From Phycomyces blakesleeanus NRRL 1555(-) (Eukaryota; Mucoromycota; Mucoromycetes; Mucorales; Phycomycetaceae), in assembly GCF_001638985.1 (NCBI RefSeq), contig NW_017265152.1, positions 810,849 to 874,848 on the forward strand: 64,000 bases of DNA. Direction: 5' to 3'. Shown here piece by piece: positions 1 through 12,390 of this stretch. The notes below the pieces were generated by a model that did no database searches, was not told where the DNA came from, and saw only the letters and a program-made list of their open reading frames with translations. Each line of letters begins with the position of its first letter. Within the stretch, counting starts at the first letter, position 1. Position numbers and translations under genes: made by a program.

Positions 1-1562
1 ATCATCATAACCATCATCTCTTATAGTGTCATATGGGGAGACATTGTAAAATGTATTAGGTATCCCCCTCTCTTCGTCGCTCCAGTCTTCTTCTGTATGT
101 GAGTCTTGACTACCGATTACTTCGTCGTCTTGACTACCTAGGGTATTGTGATGGTTATTTCGGTCATGATCCACATCCAGATCATCACTTTCGCTATATC
201 CATAAAGCTCGGTCTTGTAATTAGCTTCGTTGTCTAGATGTTCTTCATCAGTGAGAATACTGCTGTGGTCATCTTCATTAAGCCCAAGCCGCCGTTTTTT
301 TGAAGTGTGTGAATTTGAATTTGAATTTGAATATGAATATGAATATGAATTTGAATTTGAATTATTAGACTTTGAATTAGATATTGATCTGAAGTGTGCA
401 TATCCCGGAGAAGATTCATCACCAGAAGTGGTGCCATGAGTCTGGTGGCGTACGTCTGGTTTTCGTTTCTGATAATTGCCGAGCATCAAGCAACCGGAAT
501 ATTGTTCGTGTACTGCATCAAAATCAAATGGATTCCCGAGAAGATAGTCAAAATAGCAGTCAATTTTGTACTTGTGCATCCATCGTTTCACTCTTTGGGC
601 AAACTGAGGTCGACCAGCCATATCTGCCAATCCAAGCTTTCCTACAAGCTGTGACCAATTTTTGATCTGCAACCCAACGTTACACATTTATATCAAAACC
701 CCATTTGTTTAATCCAAATATATATATACATATGTATGTATGTATAAAGATAGATAGATATCTTTGCATTTATTTATCATGTATATGTATAAAGAGAGAT
801 AAAAAAATAGAAGCAAAAAAATAAAGAAAAAAAAGCATTGCCTACCTCTTGGTGATGTAATTTTCGTACCAGCATATATACATCCCAGGTTGTGTATGAA
901 AGATGGCCTGTTTTTGGCACAGAAGAAAATTTGCGCTTTACGTACATTAAACTTTCAATACCATCGCCAATATAGTCTGGGTCATGGCGTAATACAAACT
1001 GAATATAGCCATCCTCGAGTGTCTCACTCGTTACTGTCTTTCCGGTGATTATAGGACGTGATGTGGGTTGTCGTATCTTGAGATTCAGGACGTCGGCCTC
1101 TTGTTTGAAGGAAGGATGAACAAGGTAGGTGGGTGGATCAGGACTTGATGGTGGTGAATGGTGGTGTTGTTGTTGAGGTGAGGAGGGAAACGAGTGTTGA
1201 TCAAGACTGTCGATGGATGGTGAATGTGGCGTGGATGGACCATGGGAAATTGCTGGTTCTAGTGGCATATTAACGACAGACATATTGCTGGCATTCTGTG
1301 TAAAGTAGGATTGTGGTTGTCAATGAGAACAAGAAAGAAAGAAATAAATAAATAGGAGTCAGTCAATATAGAAAGAAACACAGTCTCTTTTTTTTTGTGA
1401 AAATGTGCTCACTTTGTCGTGAATGTCTGCATGTCCCAGGCGATGATTTGGGTCTATCATTGAATTTTGTCGGCGTTCGTCTATTGTCGAGGGCGAGTTA
1501 AAGAGACAGGGCACTTGGTTGTCGTTGCCAATTGTACGATGGACAAGATTCGATAGGTTCAT
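1..1562 (-). CDS. Abp2-like ARS-binding protein (3' partial)
   Basis: Exons 1413-1562, 846-1295 and 1-666 join in phase 0. The protein continues off the left edge, and about 422 residues are visible. The central conserved block runs from LEDGYIQFVLRHDPDYIGD (exon 2) through TTWDVYMLVRKLHHQE, across the intron to IKNWSQLVGKLG and VKRWMHKYKIDCYFDYLLG (exon 3). From memory this matches the fungal ARS-binding protein 2 (Abp2) family, thought to bind replication-origin DNA in the nucleus. Upstream is a Ser/Pro/Gln/His-rich stretch. Downstream is a hexanucleotide repeat coding for alternating Asn/Ser/Tyr (about 313-362), then an acidic tail. The start at 1562 (MNLSNL) is the simplest choice. The same frame is open to 1694, but that extension is hydrophobic and may be 5' UTR or an intron ending in CTCAG just before 1562. 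Family assignment is from recalled motif similarity only. Confidence 0.68.
313..362 (-). repeat. Hexanucleotide repeat coding Asn-Ser/Tyr-Ser
   Basis: Roughly eight imperfect copies of a 6-bp unit (GAATTT or GAATAT on the + strand) lie inside exon 3 of the Abp2-like gene. In frame they code alternating Asn-Ser and Tyr-Ser. The array is a likely length-variable low-complexity linker between the conserved domain and the acidic tail. Confidence 0.85.
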
Positions 1563-4436
1563 TAGACCTGAGATAATGCTGCCTGATAGAAGAAGAGCCA
1601 GATTGATGACAAAATGTGGGGATGGTGAAGTGGAGGGACAAGGCGGAATCCCAAGAAGAATAAGACAAGATAAAAGAATAAGGTGGTCGACCAAGGCCGC
1701 TTGTGTAAGATCACGTGCATATGATCGACTGCAAGTGCTTTGTATCGAAATGTGAGCCAGAAATGCGAGTGATGTTTGTAGTAACCACTCGGCGAAAGGG
1801 GAGCTATAAAAAATTATATATAAATAAAAATAAAAAAAAGGGAAAGAAAAACTGTATTGATAACCCGATAATTTGGCTCAAGTCTTTCTGAAATCCAAGT
1901 TTATTTTCTCGTATTACTACTACTACTATTGCTGCTACTATTTAATTGTCCTTACTATGATCAAGACAATTGTTGTATTCGTTCCTCTGGTATATTCTTT
2001 AAAGGTTTTAGTTTACTTGAACTTCCAACTGCCTTGATTTCGATACTTACATAAGGCACACCTTTGTATATATATATATATATGTTTTAAGCTGCTGGTA
2101 TTAAACGTCAAAAGAAAGATATATAAAAAAAGAGGGACTTTATTGTTGGTGTTAAAGAGTATGACTTAAAAGTAATCAACAGTCAGGAACATGAAACCTA
2201 TTAAAGATTGGTGTATATCTCACATGACAGCACTGTTGGCGTTAACCATCATGCTCACTGTAGATTTGGGTATAAAGTATGTGTATATTACATATTGATT
2301 CCGAAAGCCTAGACACAAAAGATAGGAATACAAAGTTTTTGTAGAGGTACACAAGCTGTTTTCATAGTTCTGACTGAGTTACTCTTGAATCTTAATTAAC
2401 AGCATCCTTTTGAGCACAGAGATAGAGCGATGATGTGTAGATGTGTAGGTGCTTAGCTTGGAACTGTAGATATTTCACTTCTGATTTGTATTTTGGGATG
2501 TTTCAATTATTAATTTTATTTCTTTATGGTCTTTTCTATTGAGATACATATAATTTATATTTATTGGTTTTGCCAAGCCAGGTCTTCCTAAAAGGATATT
2601 CAGACACCTGGAGGGAGAAAATTTTGGCCACACATGAGCGTGTGTGTGAAGATTTAAAGCAAAGAGTGGACTACATTTTTAAGAGAAAATAGGCAAGAAA
2701 GCAATACACAGTATGAAAGGAAAAATAATAATAATAAGACAGGAAAACAAAAGGGATGTTGAATGTATAGCCCAAACTTACCACACAGTAGGAACCAAAA
2801 TATATATATTTTATTTCTTCTTCGCCATCTTGAATATCTCCAAACAGCCCTTGTGGAACGGTTCTCCTTTAAACTACCCTTTTTTCTCTCTCTCTTTAAA
2901 TAAAACTCTCATTATCGATTCAATCGTGTTTGCCTTCATATAAATATAGTGTACATATAGTATACATAAAATGTATAGTTCCTGCTTTAAGATCTGCAAA
3001 TGTTTATGGTAACTTTATGCTAGTATATTCTTCAACAGAAAAAAAAAGAAGGCACAAAATTTATACCTAGGGCTGTAGCCTAATCCATTGAGCGATTAGA
3101 GGCATGGAACGTAGAATCTGAGATTTACTTGGTCTATAAGAATAGCATTGTTTTGATATAAAGTATCTATGCTATATAAATATACATATTCAGTCATAGT
3201 ATATACTTATAACGACTATGTTTGCTTTTGCTTTAGGTTGTTTCTTTGGGAAGCCTCTGCAGTTCCGTCATCTGGTATGGTATAATTATTATTATGTTGC
3301 ACCCTTTCTCCCCCAAAAAAAAAGAAAGAAAGAAGGAACATATCATGATTAAAGTACTTTAGTAAATCTCCCTTGCATCATTTTCTGGTCATTTCCCCCC
3401 CCTCACTTCCTTTTGTTTGCTTTCTATTAAGTACAGAAAAAAAAAGCAAACTAAAGGGTACAAGGCACCAAACCTTAGTGCTAATCATTAAATTTCAAGC
3501 CTTTGAGTAGAATATCTACTGTTATTATTATTATTATTATTATTATTTTGAAGGGGGGGGTAGCGGCTGGAATGCAAAAGCTTATTTTAGGGCTTTAGAA
3601 ATAATAAAAGAAAACTATAGATAGTTTATATATCAAAAAAAATCTGTTCAAAACAGGTATGATATATAGGGACAAAAGCCAATTAAAGTCCTAAGTTTAG
3701 ACACAAAATGAAAATCTCCAAAAATAAAAACTGCGCCTTGTGATGTTAGAAAGTAACATGAGTAATGAAAAATGAGCACAGTTTCTTATTTTATTACTGT
3801 TCTGATGATGGCGATGATGATCACATAAAATTGGTACAAGAAGATAAAAGTAACATATATAGATAATGGTAACTATGTAAAAATTTTGTAATCAGATACA
3901 CGTATAATAGCACCAAAATACCTTTAGAAAGCATAAGAAAGAGAAATGAATTATTTAATATAAAATAGTGTCAACCAACATAATCTCATAAAATCGAATG
4001 GTGCGTCAGTGATTAGTAGACAGGCACACATTATGTAAGCATATCATTATCATTACTACTGCTTAAAATAAGACCAATTCTTCAAGAAGATAAATAAAGA
4101 GCCAACCTTTAGGTAAACCACTACATTAGATTATTCAGTCACTCTTGCAAAATAACCACATAATAGAAATCCAATAATGATATGAACTTGTTGTTGTTGT
4201 TGTTTTTTTTCGCTTTCTCTTTATTACTATTACTATTGATATTAGTATAATTATATGATTATATATATATTTTAAAGAAAATAATGTTTTGCCAAATTTT
4301 GTTTTTATCTCAGATAAATATGGTAGGCGTTGTATATAGATATATAGATATATATATGTGTGTGTATGTGTGTGTGTTTGTGTGTGTTTGTATATGTATA
4401 GGTGTAGATGTAGACAGTTTTATCAAGCTCCATTAT
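1563..4436. other. Intergenic, AT-rich, no gene recognised
   Basis: This holds the presumed 5' region of the Abp2-like gene and the 3' region of the LRR gene. It is rich in homopolymers and simple repeats: a (TTA)n run at about 3519-3547, a (TG)n-type run at about 4355-4392, and short AT microsatellites. Short open frames here (for example 2713-2943 and 4284-4496) have no recognisable motifs and biased, repeat-like composition. I see no tRNA or other RNA gene. Confidence 0.6.
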
Positions 4437-6603
4437 TCAGAGGGTATCGCTTCTATTTCGAAGATGAGTTCCTATGTGTGGCAAACCAGAAATTAATGCA
4501 CGTTGATTAGGAGACTTTGGTAAATGAAAAGTGTCCTGGTCGGGAAGAGATGTGTCATTTGGGGAGTCTTCAATGATAAGCGCAGTTTGTACAGGACGAA
4601 CTCCACTCATACGCGCTCGAGTCACAGAACCATAAGAGTTACGATTTAGCATTGTCGTTGTTGTCGTTGTTGCGCTAGTTGTTGTTGTTGTTGTTGTATT
4701 GTTGTTGTTGTTGTTATTATTATTTGTGATGCGAGCGATTTCAAATCCATGACTTCCAGAACCAGATTGTTCGGTACCATCAACAGTGTGCGACTGTTGT
4801 GGCTGCTCATGTGAAAAAGCTTCAGGGAATGTGTCTGGTGAGTGAGGAAGAGGTTGTGAAGAGATCATAGCCGCAAATCGCCGAGCAAGAGAGATGCTAG
4901 AAGCTGTGCGGGTGATGCGACTTTGAGGTGATGCTTCTGATGGCTCATGATGCGAATTGCGCGTGGTGGGCAAAGCCGGTAAGCTGGGCTGAGCTCTGAC
5001 ACTGTGCATTGTAGCTGTAAAAGGTGGGGTTGGAGATTCAGATCTCGCAGAGGGTATATTAAGTGAATCAGTCGAATCCGAGTTCTTGCGACTGAAAGAG
5101 TGTGACATTGAAGACATCGAGCGATTGAAAAGAGTCGAAGAGCTAGAGGCAGCGTGTCTACGGTTCGTGTAAGTATTACTCCTTTCTGGCGATCGTTTAT
5201 TAGGTTTACTGTGAATATCAGTGGCGGTTTCATGCACACATCCTGCCGTAGACACAATAGAGGTCTCGGGTGGCTCTGAAAAAAGAGCTATTAGACGGTC
5301 ATCCTCAGTTGACCAATGAGCGGCGCAGAGCCTGTGTTCGAGTGTAATGAATTTCTGGTCCTGGCGTTCGATCAGTCTTTTGCGGGTAACAAAGGATTTG
5401 AAATAGGGTCCTTGGCAGAAAGAGCATTCGTTGGCTGTTGTGAGATAGTCCTTGATGTGATCCGGTACTTGGCTTGGAATGTAAAGTTCTTGTCTAACAA
5501 TGGATCGTGCACAATATTCAAAGAGCGAGGGCGGGTCGTGAGGGAGATTGGTGACAAATTCTTGTTCGAATGCACACCCTTCTGCCACAAGCTTGCGTAA
5601 TGATTTAAGGGTGGCAATTTCGGCCGGTATTGCTGTGATCGGATTGTTAGACACATTGAGCGACAGAAGCTTCCTGAGGCGAACAAGTTCCCGGGGTAAG
5701 GTAGTCAATTTGTTGTCATGGGCCACAATGATGACCAGCTTTTGGAGAGAGCCAAGCGAGCTGGGTAGACTGGTGATTTTGTTGGATGATATATTGATTG
5801 CCTTGAGCATGGTTACAAAAGCAATTGTGTCTGGCAAAGACTCGAGAAGGTTGTGTGAAGCATTGAGAGTTCTGAGGTTTTTGAGGTGACCAATGGTGCG
5901 TGGTAGGCTGGTTATTCGATTATGAGATCTGTAATATTTATATATATATATATTTTTTAAAAAAAAAAACTTTTTTTATAAGTAAAGTAAATAAACCAAA
6001 CTATTATAATCTCTAAAAGACCTACATATTAAGTTTAGTGAGATTCTGAAGATAGCCAACTGTGGGACTAAGTCGAACAAGTGCCCGCCCAGACAAATCA
6101 ACCGAAAGGGAAGGTTTAGATAGGGCCGTGGACTTGTTGTCAGGGGTGGCTTCGCCAATCGTCAGTTTTGTTAACCCCTGGCTCACAGAGCTATCCAAAG
6201 GGTCTGATTCGTCGTTATCGTCGTCTTGGTGGTGTTCGGTGTCGAGCTGGATAGGATCCGATTCGGCAGTGTTTTCTTCTGGGGGATAATATGTTTCGTC
6301 AATATATTCCAGGTCTTTAGCTAAATCTTTGCGCACTAACGAAAATCGTTTGTTTTTCTGGCAGACAGTACACTCTTGGGAAGCTACTTCTGCCAACCCG
6401 GTTTGAGATATATTGATGTTCCGGTCCCTTTCGGGTGTGTCGCAGCAGCAGGCCACTTCAAGCTTGTAGAGGTGTGGGTTTTCGAGAACAAAGTCAGGGG
6501 CAGGTTGCTCGATAGGAGGTGGGTTGGTGATGGTGGCATTGGTGGTGCGATCAAGATACCCAAGAGTGAGAGGTGCATGCTGTTTACTACCATGCTGGCC
6601 CAT
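4437..6603 (-). CDS. Leucine-rich-repeat protein, predicted N-myristoylated
   Basis: Two exons, 6026-6603 and 4437-5928, join in phase 2 across a 97-nt intron and give 689 residues. The N-terminus MGQHGS fits the N-myristoylation consensus (Gly2, Ser6), so membrane attachment is likely. A Cys-rich stretch (ACCCD, then CTVCQK) follows. From about residue 165 there are six or so SHOC2-like repeats of the form LxxLxxLNISHNRITSLPxxI, reaching to about residue 315. Next comes a segment with CSFC and HRLCAAHW that could be a small metal-binding or post-LRR cap. The C-terminal 300 residues are Ser/Thr/Pro-rich and contain a pure Asn run followed by a Thr run, coded by a GTT-type repeat at about 4676-4727. 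The family resembles Ras/MAPK or cell-polarity LRR scaffolds, but I cannot name an orthologue. The start is chosen because it gives the myristoylation motif and is the first ATG. Confidence 0.8.
4676..4727 (-). repeat. Trinucleotide repeat coding Asn and Thr runs
   Basis: A GTT/TTA-type triplet array lies in exon 2 of the LRR gene. On the coding strand it reads as AAT/AAC codons followed by ACA/ACT codons, producing about nine Asn then seven Thr residues in a disordered C-terminal region. Confidence 0.85.
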
Positions 6604-7861
6604 GGTAGCGAATTGTGGTTGGAATGAAGCGTCGTTTTTGTGTGTGTAAAGAAGAGAGAGAAAAAGAGAAAAAAAGAAGTGTGCACAAAGCAGCGTGTTC
6701 AGGAAAGTCTAAAGGTGCATCATTGTACAGTCCGTTTTTTTCTTCTTCTTTTCTGTTTCTTTACTTGGGAGCGAATGAATGGAAAATACCATTTCGTCCT
6801 TCAGTGTAACGTACAAGAAAGGTGCTTTTGATACAAAACAGCTTGGTTCCTCTTCCAAGCCGGCCTTTTGAACCCCCGAATGGCAACTGGCCATTAGGCT
6901 TTGTCAATATTAATTTATAGATTGTGGAGCAAAATCGATTAAAGATTAAGGTGTTTTGGAGTATAGTGTAGTGTAGTATGGTGTAATATTCACTTTCCTT
7001 TGAGTTATTTTTGTTTATGGTTTTGTGTCTAGGTGAGGTGACTTCGTTGGCTTCTGTGGTGCCATGGACAAGAACAGCAATTGGTATCTTTATATTTTGT
7101 TTTCAATTGGCGCCTTGTACAGGACAAATCCAGAAGAAAAAATAAATAAATAAATAAATCCAATGAAAATCATTTTTGTATTTTTTTGTATTTTTTTTTT
7201 ACTTTATTTATTTCTTGTTAGAATTTCAAAACATGGTCTATTTTGAATGGCAGTAATTGGCTGGTGCGCATTGCCACATGAAATCCTCAACCGTTAATTA
7301 ATTACCTTTTTATTCTTTGTGTCCTTTTTCATTTTCATATCTCTAAAAATCTACCAATGTTTCAATTATCTCTAAATATGGCTATTATTAACTTCATCTG
7401 TGCTAGTTTATATACTACAGTGTTTCTACTTGAGATTGAGACGATGTTAGTTTGCTTGTTTCTTTTCTTTGGACGAATAAAAATTAACTTTTAGATGTTC
7501 TGCTTACCTTTCTTGGACAAACGAAAAAAGAGAATCAAGACACCAAAAAAAAACCACCTCACAAATCCCGAAAGCAAACATTTAACTCTGTTTGCCAAAG
7601 AGCGATTTTGCAAGTTTTCCACCATTTTCTGCAAAAGTATTACCCTGTTCTCAAATTTATCATTTGAAGGAGACTTCCGAGCATGTCCCACTATTCCACA
7701 CCAAGATCCTTGATTTTCTTTTCACATTTTTAGCATTTTCATCAGAATAATCAACATAAAAGCATATTTATATTGTTTGACTTCGTTTTATGATCATGAT
7801 AATCGTTGCTTGGTAGTAAAAGGCAAAATATTTTTTTGTGTAGGGTAAGACGCTAATTTTA
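6604..7861. other. Intergenic, LRR gene upstream region
   Basis: This carries the likely promoter and 5' UTR of the LRR gene (minus strand). Composition is AT-rich with several A or T homopolymers. No coding potential or RNA gene was recognised. Short open frames around 7491-7713 lie on both strands over the same bases and have no motifs. Confidence 0.5.
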
Positions 7862-8157
7862 GGGGGACGACGTTTCCTGATGGAGGAATGACATTTTGAT
7901 TTCACCAGACCACAAATCGTGACTTTTTTCCAGCATAGAATAGCTCTATCTGGTCCCTAAAGATCTACTTGTACTATTATAATTAATTGTGAGGACAAAG
8001 CAGTAAAGCTAATGCATACAATGAATATAATATTTTTCAGGACACGCCATTTTGCCCTGAAGGACCAGAGAAAGACACTGGGCCCTGGTCGTGTAACCAC
8101 AATTTATTTGTCCGATTAGATCAAAACGTCGTGTCCTACAAAGACACATTGTCCCTG
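7862..8157 (-). mobile_element. Inverted-repeat mobile element, copy A (internally deleted)
   Basis: About 296 bp flanked by TA on both sides (7860-7861 and 8158-8159). Read on the minus strand it starts CAGGGAC and ends CGTCGTCCCCC, so the ends are imperfect inverted repeats with a TA target duplication as in Tc1/mariner-like elements. Its sequence matches the two ends of copy B (8529-9190) in opposite orientation but lacks about 380 bp of the middle. No coding frame is present, so it is a non-autonomous, MITE-like copy. Confidence 0.75.
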
Positions 8158-8528
8158 TAAGATTACTGAAATTGAAACACTAGTTTTTTTTTAATGAAAA
8201 AAAACTAAAGAAAAAAATGCTATGAGAACTAGAATATATTAGAGTGGGTGTTGTGTCGTGGCAAAATCAAATCAAATTGCCATAGATTTTGTGATAGTTC
8301 AATAGAATTCTGTGGCAATTTCAAAACAGAAAGCAAATCTGCTGAAATACAAATATTTAAACCAAGATACACAAATTCGACAAATATAGAAGTGGGTATT
8401 TTGCTATAGAACAACACCTACTCTAATATCATGAATACCAAAAAGCGAAAACAAATGCTGAAGCTGTCGTCAGTTTATTATCCAGAACTGCAACAAATTC
8501 AACTTAAAAGATTTTTTAGCAATATCAC

Positions 8529-9190
8529 GGAAACGATATTTCTATCTAACCGGACTAATAAATTGTGGTTACACGACCAGGGCCCAGTGTCTTTCTCTGG
8601 TCCTTCAGGGCAAAATGGCGTGTCCTGAAAAATATTATATTCATTGTATGCATTAGCTTTACTGCTTTGTCTGCACACTTTGTGTTTATCTCTTTCTCCA
8701 AGTCCCTAACTCTTCTTCTTTTAGGACGTACGACTGAACTTTTGGTCAATTTAATAATAAAACACTGTCTCATATGAAAAACAAATCGTGTATATTCAGT
8801 TAGTAACCCTAAATTTAGACTTGACAACAAAGAAATAATAATAATGTCACAAATACACTATATCAATAGCCAGCTGTGTAGAGGATTATAAGAAGTTGTT
8901 GTCATTACATTGTGACGCAATTTTGTTTGTTATTTTACTATTTATTAGCCTTCTTACGCGTATCGCACTTTTCTCTTTCTTTCACTTAATTGTATTCCCA
9001 GAGTTTGACAGCACCAATAGGTAAGTAATCCCTATCCACTCCTTTTCTGAAAAGTACAAAAGAATGTCGTTATTCAAATATTCTGTATCCTTAGGAACCA
9101 GATAGAGTTATTCCATGCCAGAAAAAAAGGCCAAGATTTATGTTCCAGTAGAATAAGAATGTCGCCCCCTCACCAAGAAATTCCGTCCTC
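8529..9190 (+). mobile_element. Inverted-repeat mobile element, copy B
   Basis: About 660 bp that align along almost their whole length with copy C (28714-29385) and, in reverse orientation, with copy A. Shared landmarks in order are TCTATCTAACCGGACTAAT, CTTTCTCTGG, TTCAGGGCAAAATGG, TTTGGTCAATTTAATA, ACTATATCAATAGCCAGCT, TTTGACAGCACCAA and ACCAGATAGAG. Both ends are eroded (the left reads AAACGATATTTC, the right CCGTCCTCTTA), so no target duplication can be read. There is no transposase frame. Confidence 0.75.
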
Positions 9191-10210
9191 TTAAACTTAG
9201 CGTTCAGGATGTCCGGGCTGTCCCGCCAGGTTGTCCCTCCAGGCTGTCCATAGGGGTCCTCCCCCCTTTTTTTTGGGTTCTATATGAAGCTTACGGGGTT
9301 AGAAAGCCCAAGCAAAAGGTGAAATCTGTTACAATTCTTACTGCCAAAATCTGTAATAGTTTTGGCTGTAAAGTGTAAATGATTTGCCACGTGCATTGTT
9401 AGTTGGCAGTATTTGACGAAGGAAACATCAGATAACACGGGTTACAATCAGCTTTGCACCTTACCGTAATGTCATATAAGAAACAAAGTAATAAAAATAA
9501 AAATAATAATTGTGATTCATTTATATAATGCGATTGTAAAGTAATCTTGTCTTGTGATTAAAATTTTTTTGTCTGTTTGTATGGAGCGAATGATATGCTC
9601 AGATTTATTAAAAGTCTCAGATTTAGTAAGAAAAGAGAAAATTAAAATATTTGTTTGAAAAGGTTATATAAATTATCTTGTATTATAAAACACAGTACAC
9701 AAAACACTCTCCAATGTATGTGTATTTGTGTGTATGGAATTAATATTCATCATTCATTCTCTCAGTCATTTTCTTTATGTATTGATTAAAAATTCATAAT
9801 GAAAATGCAGGGATTTGGTTTCCCTGTGGTGGGTTAGATGATAAAAAAAAACAAGACCAACAGTGTAACCAAATGATGACATAGACCGGATACCTTTTTT
9901 GTAATATATGTACCTTATTTGGGTACCTTCGTCTTATTTCCAATGTCCGAGCTCAGCACTGTCGTCATTTCTCTTCACAGAAGTAAGGGAAAAAAAAACT
10001 ATATTCTTGTTAATAAGAAACCTTGAAAATACCTTGTTCAACTCTTCCACTCCTCCTTCCCATCTTATTCTTTTTAACTTTTTTTAACTTTCTTTTTTTT
10101 TCTTACTCTAATTTCTCTTCTTTATCCCCAAAGTCTTTGTAAAAAGTAAACAGGCAAATCAAATCAAATCAACCAATATCACACTTTGCAGTCAAATACA
10201 AACAAAAAAT
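9191..10210. other. Intergenic, kinase promoter region
   Basis: Immediately after copy B lie four imperfect tandem units ending in TGTCC (about 9208-9250), with the core GTCCCGCCAG also found in a hairpin at 46513-46546. The remainder is AT-rich. A long pyrimidine-rich stretch (about 10030-10135) precedes the start of the downstream kinase gene, typical of a fungal 5' leader. No other gene was seen. Confidence 0.5.
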
Positions 10211-12390
10211 ATGCTCAACCAAATCAAAACCCTTTTCCAAAAGAAGAAGCAGACAAAAGGTAAGCCCTACAATTCTATCAGTATTATCATTATATACTGT
10301 TCATATCAGTAACAAATGAAATATACCTTTTTCTTTTGCTTTGTTTTCTAATCTAATGATCAACATTATAAAGACAATCAGGAGAAATCAGCTGATGTAG
10401 CAGTCCGATTAGTCGAAGAAGAAAAACAACGCAAGACACAGATGCCTTACTATCCAGGCCTAGAACGATATGAGATCTTGGAAAAGGTCGGAGAGTAAGT
10501 TGTACAGCCAACTATTCCAACCTAGATTCACTACTAACCTTCTTTTTCGTTACCAACATAATTATTATCATTAGTGGAGCTTTTTCGAATGTCTACAAGG
10601 CATTAGATACGGCAACTGATAAAAAGGTAGCCATAAAAGTTGTTCGAAAGCATGAGCTTACAGCATCCGAGGTAAGATTTTCATTTGTTACTATTTCTTT
10701 AAATATATATGTTATGTTTGTATGTACACAACTAATCCTATTTTGTGGGTCTGTGTATATAGAATGGCAAGAACCACCTTCATCCTAACATGAAAAAGAA
10801 GACAAAAGCAACCGAGGTATAATTAAAGCTAATATATATATATATATATAAAGAAAGAAAGAAGAATTATGCTTGGAGACTGATAAATATAGTAAAATAG
10901 CGTGCAAATATCTTGAAAGAAGTTCAAATCATGCGCAACATCAAGCACGAAAATATCGTTCAATTGACCCAGTTCTCTGAATCAGACGACTACTACTTTC
11001 TGGTCCTTGAACTCTGTGAAGGAGGCGAACTGTTTCACCAGATTGTCAAACTTACTTACTTTAGCGAAGACCTTGCCCGCCATGTTATCGTCCAAGTGGC
11101 ACAAGGTATTCGCTATTTACACGAAGAGTGCGGTGTAGTTCATCGGTAAGTGTCCACAAAGTGTGTGTGTGTGTGTGTGTCTACTTTTGTATATCTCAAC
11201 TTAACAACCAATACTCAATACTCTTGTTTTCTAGTGATATCAAACCTGAAAATATTCTTTTCGATCCTATCCCGATTGTACCCTCAACAAGCCCTGTAAA
11301 TACATTTGACGATGAAGACAAAGAAGACGAGGGATTGTTTGTACCTGGTGTAGGTGGTGGCGGAATAGGCCGAGTCAAGATCGCCGACTTTGGCTTATCC
11401 AAGGTTATCTGGGACAACTCTACTCTAACACCATGCGGTACAGTAGGCTACACAGCCCCGGAGATAGTAAGAGATCAAAAATACTCTAAATCTGTGGATA
11501 TGTGGGCTATTGGATGTGTACTCTATACCATTCTCTGTGGATTCCCTCCCTTTTACGACGAGTCGATCCGCGCACTAACAGAAAAGGTCGCACGAGGCCA
11601 GTTCACTTTCCTCAGTCCCTGGTGGGACCCAATCTCTGACTCGGCCAAGGATCTGATTCGCAACTTACTATGTGTGGATCCCAATGAACGATACACAATC
11701 GAAGAATTCTTTGAACATCCTTGGGTAACCAATAGTCCTTTCCCCCCGAAGAAACCCCTCAGTGCTCACCCACTACCAACAAAAGCACGTACCGAAAAGG
11801 TTGTTGATGCACGAACCCAGGCTATGTACAATGCAGCTCAAAAAGCACAGCGTCAGAACAGGGCGATTTACGAGACTCCTGAAAATACTCTCTCAGCCAC
11901 ACAGCCAACTCAAGAAAAGTCCACCCGTAGAAAGGATCTTTTCTCGCCTGGCGTGGCATCTATAAAGGAAATTCTTGATATTACTTATGCTGTTCAGCGT
12001 ATGGGAGAAGAAAAGTCTCGAAAGGTTCCTGGCAATCGTAAACAAGTGGATGATGAAGCTGGATTCATCGGTGGTTACGATTCTATATCTGAAGAAGAAG
12101 ATGGAGAAGGAGAAGGAGAAGGAGAAGAAAACACGTCTCAAGGTGATCACAATCAAAAAGAAGAATCCCAGGGTACAAGAATGGCAATTGCTGAACAGCT
12201 AGCACATCAGAGTCGTGGTCTTGCCCCAGCAGCTTATAAGCAACAACCAATTGTGAACAGTGAAGTGCCTGTGATATCAACTCCAATGTCAAGAAGACGT
12301 CGTAATGTGTTTCAGCTGGATCTCAACAAAGCTACTCTACTGAAAAACCGTCGTATTCACGAACATGAGCCATCTACTGTTGGTGCCTAA
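10211..12390 (+). CDS. Srk1/Rck2-type CAMK protein kinase, paralogue 1
   Basis: Six exons (10211-10259, 10374-10494, 10575-10671, 10763-10816, 10901-11145, 11235-12390) code 573 residues. This is a Ser/Thr kinase of the MAPK-activated Srk1/Rck2 group, which acts downstream of stress MAP kinases. Visible motifs are the Gly loop VGDGAFSNVYKA, the VAIK lysine, HRDIKPEN, a GVGGGGIG insert before DFGLSK, and an activation loop CGTVGYTAPEIV. The family-typical SVDMWAIGCVLYTILCGFPPFYDESI and a basic C-terminal tail with FSPG, ILDITYAVQRM and KATLLKNRR follow. The GGGGIG insert between the catalytic loop and DFG is characteristic of Srk1/Rck2 proteins. An acidic Glu/Gly run lies near residue 490. A closely related gene with the same intron positions lies at 42294-44602. 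Confidence 0.92.

Noticed and set aside
4284..4496. 70-codon frame with Val/Cys/Tyr repeats
   Set aside because: It is a translation of a (TG)n/(TA)n microsatellite overlapping the 3' end of the LRR gene.
9208..9250. Tandem TGTCC units considered as a CRISPR-like array
   Set aside because: The units are only 9-13 bp, there are no spacers of constant length, and the host is a eukaryote.
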